This document shows positions 22,201-33,301 of a stretch of 64,000 nt of DNA, one piece after another. Both the position numbers and the translations under genes were made by a program. The stretch spans positions 3,162,001 through 3,226,000 of the forward strand of contig JAUKUA010000007.1 in NCBI GenBank assembly GCA_030549175.1. The letters run 5' to 3'. Within the stretch, counting starts at the first letter, position 1. The number at the start of each line of letters is the position of its first letter. Under the pieces are notes generated by a model. That model did no database searches and was not told the origin of the DNA. It worked only from the letters and a program-made list of their open reading frames with translations. Origin of the DNA: Lasiosphaeris hirsuta. Taxonomy: Eukaryota > Ascomycota > Sordariomycetes > Sordariales > Lasiosphaeriaceae.

Positions 22201-23372
22201 CTACCCCAGCTCAACCGCATCCAGCGCATCCAGAACCTCATCCGCCACTCCGCCCCGTTCCAGGACCTTCTGTACCAGCGCCGCCATAACGGCCGGCTTC
22301 GCTCCGCCACGTGGCGCTCTCCACACGCCCTCGACCGCTTGGGCCTCAACCGTCCTCGCCTCAGGTTGCTTCTGCGCCGAGGCGGCTATACCATACGCGC
22401 TGTTGGTCGCGTTCGGCACGCCCGGCGGCGTGACGCGCGAGGGCGGGTCTACCGTCCGGACCGAGAGCAGGCGCAAACTACGGCCGGGCTGTGCTGTAGT
22501 TGAGTCGATGTTTATCCCCCCCCCACGGCTTTCCCCTTGCCCTTTGTGGATGAGGCATCGGTGGCGGCCTCGCCGACGGAGACGGCGAGCACCACGTCGG
22601 CTACGGCGAGTTCCTCCTTGGTGGGGTCGAAGATGATGTTGCGCCCTACGGCCATGACGAGTAGCGTGATGGGCGGGCGGGTGGTGGCTGTGCCCTGCGG
22701 GTACAGGTAGGGGGCGGCAGCCCAGTCGTCGTCGAAGAAGGGGTCCTCATCGCCCTCGGACTTGAGACGGGGGAGGCGCGTCGAGAGAAGGGCGAGGTGG
22801 GTTGTGAGGGAGAGAAGTGGCAGTGGGTAGGAGAGCGGTGGGGAGATGAGGATGATCTAGAGGGGTCGGTTAGCTTAGCTCGGGGGGGGGGGGGTGAAGG
22901 GTACAGGGAAACTCACATCGAGAAACAGCTTCCAGTGAAACCTCCTGTTGATCCACAACTTCTTGGCGAATCCGCCATCCGCCAACAGCGCCTCGCTCAG
23001 CATGGCCGCCAAAAACGCCGTGCTCGCGTCGTCTTCGCGATACCCCGGAATCTCCACCGTCAACTCAACCCACTCGTCCTGCCCCTCCCTCTCCTGCTCC
23101 CGCTTTTCTTCCCCACCCTCCTCCTCGTCATCGCCGTGGTACCCCCGCGTCCGCTCCACCTCGGCCTTGACGCCCACAATCGCCTCAGTGCCGTCGGCGA
23201 AGCATATCCGCGCGCTGCCGTTCGTCCCCGGCAGGATTTCTGTCTCAGCCACGAGCGGCCGGAACTGCGTCGGCGCGCGACCGTCGGGCCGGATCGGCGG
23301 TGTTAGCGACAGCGCCTCGTGCAGATACGCAAGCTCGGCGGGCGAGAGGAGGACGTGCTGGTTCGGCGCCAT
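22201..23372 (-). CDS. RRP42: exosome complex subunit Rrp42, apparent frameshift
   Basis: RNase PH-like ring subunit of the RNA exosome, acting in rRNA maturation and RNA turnover. Exon 1 is 23372-22917, the intron is 22916-22857 (GTGAGT, a 13-nt C run, CTAACC, TCTAG), exon 2 is 22856-22201. Family features: PIRPDGRAPTQFRPLVAETE, GSARICFADGTEAIVGVKAE, GFAKKLWINRRFHWKLFLD, then ITLLVMAVGRNIIFDPTKEE. After KGKGKAVGGG the frame hits TAA, and the C-terminal part (RLLSVRTVDPPSRVTPPGVP and onward) is in the next frame. The switch lies in a run of nine C on the plus strand (22516-22524). Ten would give an uninterrupted 370-residue protein, so one base is probably missing. No phase-correct intron fixes it. 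Rrp42-type ring subunits are usually catalytically inactive. Confidence 0.85.
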
Positions 23373-24225
23373 TCTCTCTATCCCCTAGGGTCCGGCTTTG
23401 GTTTGGCTTGGTTCAAGATCAGAAAGTTTGGTTTTCGTCGCTGGTTCGTTGGTTGTGGTGGCCCGTTTTCGTGAAAACGCAATTAATTACTGGGCTGCCC
23501 GCGATCTGAGAATTTGGGCCAAAATATTTTTTGGAGCAGAAAAGGTGGAGGAGCAGACGCAGAAAGGAAGGGCAAGCCATTGGCGATTAGATTGGAACTC
23601 GCCAGCTTTGCGCCTGAGCTTGGCGAGGCTGATTGTGGGGTGAGGCTGAAGAGCTTGCAGACGGCATGGATGGTCCGCTGTGGGGTGAGACTACATTCAC
23701 GCCAGGGGGGTGTGGGTAGCTCAGCTTCCGAACCGACATCTCTCCCGTCTTTTTTCCTTACCCCTGAAAAGGTGCAACCTGTAAACTTCAGCAATGTAAA
23801 CAGGTGGCACTGATCAAATAAAGAAAGCCAACCCCCATCAGACCATACATTGTTTTTATACGTATTACGAGAGCTACGGTTTGCTCTTGACTTGTTCACG
23901 GAAAACTCGACGCTCCAGATAACATCACACGCTATCCAGTGGCACAAGCCATAATCACACACCTCACATGTAATGTTCTGGCACAGTTGGTCGAGGAAAC
24001 CTGTATTCCATGTAGACGCTAAGATAATGATTCCATTCCGCTTCTTTCAGATTCTGATCTAGACTTAGAATCCTCTAGATGCTCGACCATCCTCATGATA
24101 CGTAGCCGTGAAACCCAGCCGATCATAACGCCAGACTCCTAGTATTGACCAATATCAGCGGCGGCTAAAATAGAAATGGGAGAAAGTCCGCTTCGTCCAC
24201 CTAGGCATAATATCGTGGGTGACAA
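23373..24225. other. intergenic region
   Basis: Upstream of RRP42 and downstream of the PARP-UBC gene. No gene seen. Confidence 0.5.
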
Positions 24226-27200
24226 TCAAGATTTCATCCTGCGAATATCATCCGGCACCTTCCAGCCATGCGTGTTGCAGGCGCGGATATAAGCCTCAAT
24301 TGCCTCCCCAACTCCGTAATCCTGAGCCCTGGCAGTGCTCCATTGCTGAATAGCCGCCGTCGACTGCAAGCGCGCTGGCTTGGGCTCCAGGTTGCAGATG
24401 GCTAGACGGACCTGCAGCAACACACTCTCCAAGCTGTTGGCCGGGCTCCATCCCGAGCTGGTCAGCAGCTCCATACACATGGCGCCGCCCATCGTTACGT
24501 GACCGCCGCCGCCGTTCATAAAGGGTAGGAAGCGCGGCCGTATGACGCGCACAAACGGTGGCGACATGGGAAAGTTTTCGCCGAAACGGATCTCGAGCAC
24601 GACCGACGTCACGCCTGCCTTCTTCATGTCCTGAGCCAACGGCAATGTGGGTTCAAAACTGTGGAGCTCAACGATCCACTGAAAGAGGTTGTTGACGTTG
24701 TCAAATTCCACATACCAACCGAGCTGGTGAAGAGGTGTGTTGGCCTGCACACTCTGCAGCTTGCTCAGCTCACGCCCCAGGGCCTTCGTGGCAAACGGGG
24801 ACGCATCCTCCGGCGGGTCGAGACGGGGGAGGGTTGAGAGATCAAGAGATCCTGGCACGAAGTCAGTCATTGATTTTTCCGGGTTTGCGACCATCGAGGA
24901 TCTCTCGCTCCTGATAACTCCAGCGACCTGAGGTCTCACTTCCGCACTGGAAGATGAAGAGGTGAATCCTCGACTGTCAGCCACAACATCCCCGTCTTCC
25001 ATGTCGTCCATGTACAAGAATTTGCGGTCTTCCTCATCCTCTCCCTCATCGTCAAGAGACATCTTCTCGCAGTTCGAGGAAGCCCACTTGATAACCGGAC
25101 CGACGGTGACGCTTCGTTTGGGAATGGCCGACAAGGGAATCCGAAGTTGTGCCCCGCGTGGCCCAATGATCGCAAGCCCCTCGGGTTGTGTGTGGAATTC
25201 ACCATCTTGGCCCTTTTTTTCATCCCCGTCTACTGTCCTCTTCCTTGGGGTTGTCGATCCAATAGTAGTCAATCCAATAGCTGGTCGTGAGTTCGGCCCC
25301 GATCGGACAAACAAATATCGGGTTTGGTGCCAGTCGGTCTGGGACACCACGTAGTGCGGATTTCGGCTCACAAACTCGTCGGGTGCATTGATAATCTCAT
25401 TCAAGCTCATGCAAGAATCAAATTTGAGGTCCGAGCCTGGCCATCCCACGAATCCCGTAGCAGTGCCACAATAGCCCATGCTCGTCGAATGGTGGGGGCT
25501 GAAGTAGACGCCATTGCCAAATGCCCGTCCATAACGGATATCCCGATAGTCCAGGCCACTTCGCACGATGCTATGCCAGTTGGAAACATGACTTCCGTGC
25601 CAGGCAAATATGGTGGGGTGTTTAGAGATCTTCTTGCGCGCTGCAGTGGCCTGCAGCGCTTTGACGAAGCGTAGCTCCTTGTCGGGTGTGCCTTGGGCAA
25701 ATCTGAACTGGACCCAACCGTCCATGTCCGGGATGCGCTCTTTGTCACGGCTCTTTCCCTTTCCCGCCGGGCCCTGTGTCGGCAGCGACGGTTGAGAGGC
25801 TCCGTCAGAAGCAGGCGCCACAATGTCACGAGAGCAGTCGATCTGGAATATACAGGAACGGTTTGACGACACGATCCACTGTAGAAGTGACGCAGCAGCG
25901 GGCGAAACTTGATCCATGGAGCGCACGGTGTGATATGGCTTGCCCTTCAAGTAACCCTCCATCGCGGGAACGGACGGCAGCGTGTCTAGAATATGACGCA
26001 TAGCAACGCCTTTCATCTTGTGAGTCAGAGAGTCAAAGTCAGTGTCATATGGGAAAATGTTGACCAGTCTTTTTCCAGCGGCAGTACATGCTGGGGTTTG
26101 GAGTTTGGCGTCGGCATCGAGGATTGAAACCGGACTCGTGCTGACGGCGGAGTGGCCCATGAGTTGGATGGATAGTGTCCGATAGATTGGGTCTGCGCTG
26201 GTCACAACCGCATGCTTGACAAAACCGCCCTCCGGATTCTGGAAGGCAATCCACTGGCCCGGTTTTGGGACCGAATCCTGCTTCTTGTCGGCTTCATAAA
26301 CAAGCAGAGTTTGATCTTGGTCTATCAGGGCGTCCAAGACCTCGTGATCATTGAAAAGGTTTGGAACTTTCAGATCGAGCCCGATCGGGAACTCACGAAT
26401 AGGCAGAACGTCGTTATTGCTGCCATTTGGGATGCGAGATAGCGCACCATCTTGGATGGCAGCATAGCAGAGGCTGACCAGAAGATCAACAACGTACGGC
26501 TGGGTCAGAATCTCGTGCTCAACACTGGGGCCAAATCCCATGGCCATGTATTGGAATAAGCACAAGGGGTCTGAGCATATGTAAGGCCGCAGAGCCTGAA
26601 ACTCTTTGCTGAGCCTCCGGTGGCATCGTAGACAGAACTCGGTGCATTTTGCAAAGTACCGGACGGTAAACTGCATCGCCACCAGGGGCAGGCTTCTTGC
26701 ATTGGCCGAACTCTCCGTTAGATGATCATGCACCAGAAGGTGGTGGCCTTCAGGTTCCGACCCGGTTTCCACGGCGGCCTCGGGTTCGGCGGTGACTTCG
26801 GCAGGTGTGACTCCGACACATCCCGTCTTGCTTATGAGCTCGAGATTTGCCACCTCCCAGGACAAGGCTTTTGTTTCGCGGAGCTTCAGCAGGGGTATGA
26901 AGCATTCGTTGAGGTACTGGTCAAGGGAGTTGGAGATGAACAGCTTTTCAAACCCGGGGCCGGAATGTTGTTCTTCACCGCCCTGCGAAGAGGTGTCATT
27001 TGCCTCATTCTTGCTTTTCGCCTCCATAAACGCGCCGAATGCATAAGAATGGCTCGGCTTATAGGTTTTGCTCTTTCCTACCCGAAAAGAAATTGCGGAC
27101 CCGGAAGAAGACCGCTCGATAATTCTCTCCAGGGGGGCGTAGGGGCCGAGGAAGCGAATGAGGAGAATGAGGTAGTCATTTTCTTCCACGTCCCAAGCCT

Positions 27201-27939
27201 CCAAGGTCTCTTTGGAAAGGCCTAGCTTGTTGATTCGAATGGAGAGGGAGACTATGCCGGTGGTATGGTCTTTGCCAAATCCACTGATAAGGCCGATCTT
27301 ATAGCCAGCCTCGGCCACGCAGCGGAGATCATGTCTAATGCGCCATTGCTCTTCTCTGCTGTGGGTGGCTTTTCCGTGAGTTGCCGGGAATAGCCCGAAG
27401 GCTTCCCCAAACGCAAAGCTGTACATCTCGCCATCTTGAGAGTTCTCTTCGTCGGCATCGAAGTCAGCGAAGCTGCTATCATCGTCATCGACATCGAAAT
27501 TCTCATCGTTGCCGTCCTCGTCATCCTTGCCTCCTCCCGCTCGGTTATCTTCGGGGTTAGAAGACGACAGGTTTTCGTGAGTACCAACAGGTGTGCGATC
27601 TGGGCTCTTTTCAAGAAAGTCTGAAAGGATCGCGACCAGTTTTTCGATCGACACACCAGAAAGGAAAGGTTGGGTATATTCGATGGCGCGGGTGACAGGT
27701 TTTGGCGTGTCATCATCGGAAGTGAAGAGCATGAAGGTGCTTCCTTCAGGATACTCGGCGATACCCTGGGCCATCGCGTGAATGCGGACCGTGGTCGACG
27801 AGGCATGGTCGTGATGATAATGTATTACTAACTCGCCAAGCTCGTCTCCCCTGGCGATCGCCTTGACGCCAGTGATGATGCCGCCGGCAGCCCTCTGGGC
27901 GATGGCCTCGAGGTCGGATTTGAATTGGCTGCGGCCCAT
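24226..27939 (-). CDS. PARP-like / UBE2Q-like ubiquitin-conjugating fusion protein
   Basis: Single-exon, 1237-residue protein joining two modifier-transfer folds. The N-terminal ~430 residues hold an acidic low-complexity block (about 125-170). A Cys/His cluster near 430-465 (CTEFCLRCHRRL...CSDPLC) could bind zinc. A PARP-like catalytic region lies around 690-880, with FAWHGSHVSNWHSIVRSGLD and YGRAFGNGVYFSPHHST containing the NAD-pocket H-G-S and Y-F-S signatures. The equivalent of the catalytic Glu segment appears to be NPHYVVSQTD, without Glu. The C-terminal ~170 residues are a UBC fold of the UBE2Q type: QWIVELHSF, ENFPMSPPFVRVIRP, and MGGAMCMELLTSSGWSPANS with the likely active Cys near 1155. 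This architecture is known from fungi; its cellular role is not, to my knowledge. If active it would be a mono-ADP-ribosyltransferase coupled to an E2. Confidence 0.9.
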   Translation of the reverse strand: MGRSQFKSDLEAIAQRAAGGIITGVKAIARGDELGELVIHYHHDHASSTTVRIHAMAQGIAEYPEGSTFMLFTSDDDTPKPVTRAIEYTQPFLSGVSIEKLVAILSDFLEKSPDRTPVGTHENLSSSNPEDNRAGGGKDDEDGNDENFDVDDDDSSFADFDADEENSQDGEMYSFAFGEAFGLFPATHGKATHSREEQWRIRHDLRCVAEAGYKIGLISGFGKDHTTGIVSLSIRINKLGLSKETLEAWDVEENDYLILLIRFLGPYAPLERIIERSSSGSAISFRVGKSKTYKPSHSYAFGAFMEAKSKNEANDTSSQGGEEQHSGPGFEKLFISNSLDQYLNECFIPLLKLRETKALSWEVANLELISKTGCVGVTPAEVTAEPEAAVETGSEPEGHHLLVHDHLTESSANARSLPLVAMQFTVRYFAKCTEFCLRCHRRLSKEFQALRPYICSDPLCLFQYMAMGFGPSVEHEILTQPYVVDLLVSLCYAAIQDGALSRIPNGSNNDVLPIREFPIGLDLKVPNLFNDHEVLDALIDQDQTLLVYEADKKQDSVPKPGQWIAFQNPEGGFVKHAVVTSADPIYRTLSIQLMGHSAVSTSPVSILDADAKLQTPACTAAGKRLVNIFPYDTDFDSLTHKMKGVAMRHILDTLPSVPAMEGYLKGKPYHTVRSMDQVSPAAASLLQWIVSSNRSCIFQIDCSRDIVAPASDGASQPSLPTQGPAGKGKSRDKERIPDMDGWVQFRFAQGTPDKELRFVKALQATAARKKISKHPTIFAWHGSHVSNWHSIVRSGLDYRDIRYGRAFGNGVYFSPHHSTSMGYCGTATGFVGWPGSDLKFDSCMSLNEIINAPDEFVSRNPHYVVSQTDWHQTRYLFVRSGPNSRPAIGLTTIGSTTPRKRTVDGDEKKGQDGEFHTQPEGLAIIGPRGAQLRIPLSAIPKRSVTVGPVIKWASSNCEKMSLDDEGEDEEDRKFLYMDDMEDGDVVADSRGFTSSSSSAEVRPQVAGVIRSERSSMVANPEKSMTDFVPGSLDLSTLPRLDPPEDASPFATKALGRELSKLQSVQANTPLHQLGWYVEFDNVNNLFQWIVELHSFEPTLPLAQDMKKAGVTSVVLEIRFGENFPMSPPFVRVIRPRFLPFMNGGGGHVTMGGAMCMELLTSSGWSPANSLESVLLQVRLAICNLEPKPARLQSTAAIQQWSTARAQDYGVGEAIEAYIRACNTHGWKVPDDIRRMKS

Positions 27940-29225
27940 GGTTGACGATTTTGTCTGCTTTTCCTCCAGGGGCGATCGAAAATGGTGAAGTCAAGAGAAG
28001 AGATGAAGTAAAAATCTTCAGAGGAGTGGCATGAGAAGTTGCAGTCGCGCGCTCGGGGAGAAATGTTGAGGGGGAAAATGCAGTTGAATGCAAACCCAGA
28101 CCGCCGTCTTAGCACAATATGAGATGGGAGAAATGAAGAAGCCTGGGAAACCTAAGAAACCCACCCCTCGAGCTTCTCGAGAAGAGCTTTGCTTTTCCCA
28201 TAGGGGTTGCGATTACTTCTGGGGATTTCTCTGAAGGCCCAACTTCCTATTTCCTGTAGGATCCCGAATTTCACAGAGCTAGCCACGAGGGGAGGGTCAG
28301 ACCAAGGGAGCGGGGGAGGGAGCCGCGAAAAGAAGGAAAGAGCGTTCAAGTCAGTGGGGTGAGTTAGTTCCATCCCATCCCACGAAGAAAAGGTTCAGGC
28401 ATCGGTATTTCGTCGGCCGAGAGGGCCCATACTACATGTTGGTGCGGATATGCATATAGAGCCAGCAAGAAACACAATGAATATCTGGAAATGGGTATGA
28501 GGAAGGAACGCACTGTATACAGCATGGAATGTGCACCTGAATTTGCAGAATCGTGACAAGGCTGTATACAAGGCATGGGCACCGTGGTTCCTTCCCAGCA
28601 CCGCAGGTGATATAGCAAACGCTTTCCCAGTCCGAACTAAAATACATATTTTATATACGGCAGCTCATTGGTTGGATTTGGGTTCCTGCAGAGCTTACGG
28701 CCAGAAGCCAGCAGTAGTTCTCTGTGAATGCTTTGTTTCTGACTAGAGAAATCCCCGATTGGGTAACATCAGCTGAGGTATGTATGTGCTCAATGCCTGG
28801 ATATTGATTGATGCGAATCCCCTAATTGATGTGAGAATTTTATATGTACATTTGCACATCCGGCACCCGATTGTGCCTCGCAACTCCTGGGAGTATGCTG
28901 AGATGGCTCTAGCACCATGCAATGTTCCATGCAATGTTCGAGTTCTCCGCCTTTCTGCTAGGCCGCACGAAGTGATAGGTTTGGTCACGGCAGGTGCCTT
29001 GAGTTGCTGAGACAGCATGTCGTCCGTCCTTCTGCGTGGTGTGGGGTTTGGGAACGGGGATGGGCATTTCAAACTAGTGACATCCCAACCTTGTTGGCTG
29101 CCTTAGGTAATCAAGGATCACCCCAACCGACCCGTTGCATCCCGTCTCCAATCTCATGTGCGGCTCCAACGGTGCCAGTGATCAGTGATGAACTCAGTGA
29201 AGGGGAACCCAATTCAGTGCCAATA
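27940..29225. other. divergent intergenic region
   Basis: Upstream of the PARP-UBC gene (minus) and of the COG7-like gene (plus). No coding frame supported. Confidence 0.5.
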
Positions 29226-30389
29226 ATGTCAAAACCTGCGCGGCGGCGACAGAACAGCACCATATCAGGGAGCTCGCGACGACAGCAACCTAAGCAGGTC
29301 GCGCCCAGATCTGCGCATGTTGCCGACCCCTTCCTCCACGACTTTCTAAATCCGTCATTCGATGCCGCCGCCTATCTCAATGCCACCCTGCCACCTTTAC
29401 AGACAGGCACCTCATCAGCCTCCAAGTCCAGCCAGCTTGCCGTGCCACTCGCAGAACTCTCCATCCAGGCTCAATCCTCCCTCTCACAACTCAATACACA
29501 CACTGCCAGGCTCACCAACACCCTGACCCAGCTTACCGATGACATTCTGAGGAGCGGTGGCCGCCTAGCCTACGAGGTAGAGCTCCTCCGTGGCGAGACT
29601 CTTAGTCTTTCTGAAGCTCTGACAGAGGGGCTGCACAACGACATTGAGAAGTTTGTGCCAGGAGGCATCCAGGAGGCCCTCGCCGATAGCCAAAGCACCT
29701 CCACCCACCAGAGACGTCTCTCGGTGGCCGCCGCAGCGGTTGCCGCACCCATCACTGCCGACGATGCAGCCCCTCCCGGCCCTCCTGGCGGCGGCGTAGC
29801 CGAGACAGCCGTTGCCACAGACGAGCCGTCCTACATAACACAGCTGCGCACCCTGGCAGTAGTGCGCACCCGCCTCGACTCGGTCATCAAGACGTTCGGT
29901 GACGCCATGGAGTTTGTGTTCCCGCCCTCTGAGGTCTCGGTTAGCTCGTCGTTCCTGTCCGTCTCGGCCCCTGACGCCGGCGGCGAGAACCACAGCACCG
30001 AGGAGAAGGGCCAGCAGGTGCTGCGCACCCTACGCGACGAGATCGCTAGTCTTCTGGCTCCCCAAAATGCGGACCCCATAAAAGGTATTGAGGAAGCTGC
30101 GCGCCGCATCGAGGAGCTTAAGGACCTAAGTCTGGTGTGGAAGGGCACAGCCGAGGAAAAGGGGCGCACCAAATTCATCGAGGGGCTGGCGAAGATGGTG
30201 GAGGAGAGGCATAGAGATCTGTTGAAGGAGGTTGAGCAGTCGGCCCGGAAGAGCGGAGGCAAGTCGGAGGCGGCGGAGGCAAGCCTGAGGAGAGCCGAGG
30301 GGGAACCCGATGCTTTCCAGTCGGAGAACAAAGGCTACGGGGGCTATGGCCTGATCAGCCAGCTCCAGAAATTGAGGAGCGGGATATGA
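29226..30389 (+). CDS. probable conserved oligomeric Golgi complex subunit 7
   Basis: Single exon, 387 residues from the ATG at 29226, preceded by the non-ATG open frame continuing upstream. After a basic N-terminus it has DPFLHDFLNPSFDAAAYLNA, then helical sequence (LAELSIQAQSSLSQLNTHTA, LTDDILRSGGRLAYEVELLR, LTEGLHNDIEKFVPGG). After a low-complexity Ala/Pro linker (about 160-200) come more heptad-like helices (LRTLAVVRTRLDSVIKTFGD, EEAARRIEELKDLSLVWKGT, IEGLAKMVEERHRDLLKEVE). The opening FD...YLN motif and the helical-rod layout match the N-terminal part of COG7, which tethers retrograde vesicles at the Golgi. The fungal form is short compared with the about 770-residue animal protein. The call rests on recall of pattern, and another tethering-complex subunit is possible. 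Confidence 0.55.
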   Translation: MSKPARRRQNSTISGSSRRQQPKQVAPRSAHVADPFLHDFLNPSFDAAAYLNATLPPLQTGTSSASKSSQLAVPLAELSIQAQSSLSQLNTHTARLTNTLTQLTDDILRSGGRLAYEVELLRGETLSLSEALTEGLHNDIEKFVPGGIQEALADSQSTSTHQRRLSVAAAAVAAPITADDAAPPGPPGGGVAETAVATDEPSYITQLRTLAVVRTRLDSVIKTFGDAMEFVFPPSEVSVSSSFLSVSAPDAGGENHSTEEKGQQVLRTLRDEIASLLAPQNADPIKGIEEAARRIEELKDLSLVWKGTAEEKGRTKFIEGLAKMVEERHRDLLKEVEQSARKSGGKSEAAEASLRRAEGEPDAFQSENKGYGGYGLISQLQKLRSGI

Positions 30390-31137
30390 TCTAGGCACCA
30401 TGGCACATGTTGATAATTTTTGTTTGCTTACAAAATTCAAGGGCATGGCTTATCGGCATTATTGGCGAATATCACGTCAAAACCGTGGAATGGATCATAT
30501 TCAATACAGAAGGAATTACTGGGACGAGGCATGATCGATGAAATCCTGCAAGATTATGGATGAGTATCTATGATGAGAAAGAATCCGTTTTCACTCATAA
30601 CAATAAAGGTCGACAGGTCTGGTATCATAATTCCAAGACGCCACCAGCCTCCTCCCTATTCCTGAGCCCGTTTCACCGGCCGTTGAGAGACACCTTGGAA
30701 CTCAGAGCGGACAGATACGTCACACCGTTTCTACCCGTGAAATGAGAGCGCCACACCTCCTCGAGTGGTACGCAGTCTCCCTGATAGCTCGGTCTCACCA
30801 CCCAAGGTAGTCTTCTCACGATGTGAGTGGTACAATATGTCTTCCGCCCTTTTCCACATCAATAAGGCAAGTGATTTCATCTCAGTGGGAAGCAGCCACG
30901 TGCGTTGTCGAGACACTCGGCTTTGGCTGTTTGTAGGCATACAAAAGCGCAGGACCACTTCCACCAATAAGCCCAACAGAAACCAACGACCGTTTGTGAT
31001 TTTCTTGATCCACTGATGGTTGGAACGGGCTGCGCCGGTCTAGGCCCGATTCTGCACCTCCTGTGAAGCAATCAATATACGGTCCCTCTTTTAACGCCAG
31101 ATGCTGCCTGGGAAATAGTCGAGCTCCCAACCAAGCC
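30390..31137. other. intergenic region
   Basis: 3' flank of the COG7-like gene and 5' flank of the membrane glycosyltransferase-like gene. No gene seen. Confidence 0.5.
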
Positions 31138-32850
31138 ATGGCTACCGTCATAAGTTTAAGGGGCTGGGGCAGCCGAAACCCAAGTCTACATGCCAAACGG
31201 ATTTGGCTCTCGTTGTTTTTCTGGTCAATCATCTTGTTGTCTGGTTTCGCAGTCATGATGACTTCAGGCGCTGTAAGTTAAACGCATATTTTGGTTCACA
31301 TTTGAACAGTTTATTCTCAGGGATACAGACGCTAACAGTATATAACTAAGCGGGATAAGGCAATATACAATAATTTGTCCGCTATCCCCGATATTCTCCG
31401 TCGGCCATCGAGGTTCGTCGACGGGGTAGTATCCTGGAGTGGGTATGGGCTCAGCGACCCCCCCACCGATGAGCTTAGTGATGCTAGTGTTTCTAACAAG
31501 ACATGGCCCCGTCCGCGTTTCCATCTTTTTGTTGACGGCCGACATAAAAATGCCCACCTCTGCAAGTCTATTTTTTCAACTGTAATCCAGGGGCACCCGC
31601 CTCCTGTTTTGATCGGGTACAGGGAAGAAGGTGAGCCTTTGGGCTTTGCCGGTCTTTTGGACGCGTTTCTGCGTGTGCTCTCCGACCACCACCACCACCG
31701 CGTGGGCGAGAAAGACGTCGTTCTCTGGCTCGAGAGCGGGTCATGGACCCAACTGCCCGTTGAGGTCACGGTCAGGCGATACTTGCAGCAGAGGGAACTT
31801 ATCAATACGAGGCTAGCGCGACGATATCCCTTTATGGACATTCACCCGGGAGTTCTCTTCCCAGCAGTCAAGAGCTGTTCTTACGAATGGTGCAACGAAA
31901 CAGACGCAAAACAAGTATTTCCAGAGTCTACCCTTCCCCGAGACATATACGGACCACTTGAAGGCCACTCGGCTACTGGAACAAGATTCACCCGACCAAG
32001 ATTCATCATGCCCACCGCTTTTGTTGGCCAGGCAAGAGACATCGTAGCACTTCTGAAAGCAGCCCTGAAACTCAGCGAGCCCAGTGAGGTGGAACTAGAC
32101 GGACCATCCATCTGGGGCCAGCTGTTCCTACGTCAGGAACTGGGGCGGCAAGCTCGATTCGATCGAGGCATGAACCATAACCAGACAGCCTTCCAGCAGT
32201 TTGTGGACGTCATAAATGGGATTGTTCAAGGGCAGGAAAATAAGGCCAAGCACAACAACACAAACAAGCCGGCAGAGCCCGACCCTGGCATCCACCTAGA
32301 CTATGAATCCCGCCTCTTTCAATCCCTCGAGCCCCTCACCGCCAACGACATCCACCTGCTAACCTTTGACCGCCCGAGAATCGCTCACTCCCGCTCCAAA
32401 TCAGCCGCCCACCTTTACCGCAATCCCCTCCAACTACCCCCTGAACTCCCCCCTTCCCTCTCACCGTTCGCCCACATCAACACAACCACCACCCCCGACC
32501 CGGAGCCCAACAACCCCCTTTCCCAAGCCAACCTCCAACAACTTAAACACCTCGCCCAACTGCAAAAGGAAACCGCATACTCTACCCTCCCCTTCCTCAC
32601 CAACACAGCCGTCCCCCGTGGCAGCATCCCCTCGATCCTCCTCCCCTCCCCCACCTCCCAAAAGGACGCAGAAGACTGGTGGCACAAGATGTGGTTCCGC
32701 CGGCCGCACCACGGCCGCGTGTTGCTCTACGACTATCTCTACCCGGACCGAGCTGCGCTCGCGCGGGAGGCGCGGACGGGGGAGGCGGCGGGGGTCGGAC
32801 GGGGTGGTGGAATGACAGGGGCGGGAAGGGAGGAGTGTGGACGGATTTAG
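31138..32850 (+). CDS. divergent glycosyltransferase-like type II membrane protein
   Basis: Exon 1 (31138-31272) encodes a short basic start and one hydrophobic segment (WLSLFFWSIILLSGFAVMM, about residues 24-42), typical of a Golgi type II anchor. The intron is 31273-31350 (GTAAGT, GCTAAC, AAG); exon 2 is 31351-32850, giving 544 residues. The lumenal part follows the layout of a fungal glycosyltransferase-like family that usually has a D-x-D motif in a DGYDVWFQL-like context. Here that position reads VVLWLESGSWTQLPVEV. Downstream, ESTLPRDIYGPLEG, FTRPRFIMPTAFVG and DGPSIWGQLFLRQELG align with family blocks by eye. The ending is low-complexity and Gly-rich. Loss of the acidic motif suggests changed or lost catalysis. 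Family assignment is by recall of conserved block order and needs a profile search. Confidence 0.55.
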
Positions 32851-33301
32851 GTGAGTTTTCCTACCAGCTATGGTGCTTGAGGAAGGGACGGGGCTAATGA
32901 GAGTAGGGATGTGGATACCTTGGGAGGATGTTTGTGGGGGGGAGATTGAGGGTGTTTTGTTCGGGGAGGGGGGTTGATCATTGTATGATATGACCCACCG
33001 GGTTTTCTTTGGGTCGGTCTTGTGCAATCTGGAGTCGGGCCGCAGCAATGCAAATTTGAATTGTTTCGCCTCAATAAACACATTGTTTAGAAGAAAAAAT
33101 ACTTGTAGATTAATATCTACAGGTCCAATCGACACGGATCGCAGCACAGTACTCAAGTTTGCCAACACCTCAAAACATATCTGGGATCCATAACGCAAAC
33201 CGAACGACCCACAGCGGCCGCCCAACGGGCCCCCTACTTAGGCACCGCCAGCGGAGCTACTCCCAAGCATCCAGCTACATCAGGTGACACACACTTGAAA
33301 A
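32851..33301. other. intergenic region
   Basis: 3' flank of the preceding gene up to the tRNA. Nothing else seen. Confidence 0.5.

Noticed and set aside
22471..22518. Alternative intron to repair the RRP42 frame
   Set aside because: The only GT...AG pair nearby is 48 nt, has no good branch site and leaves the wrong phase.
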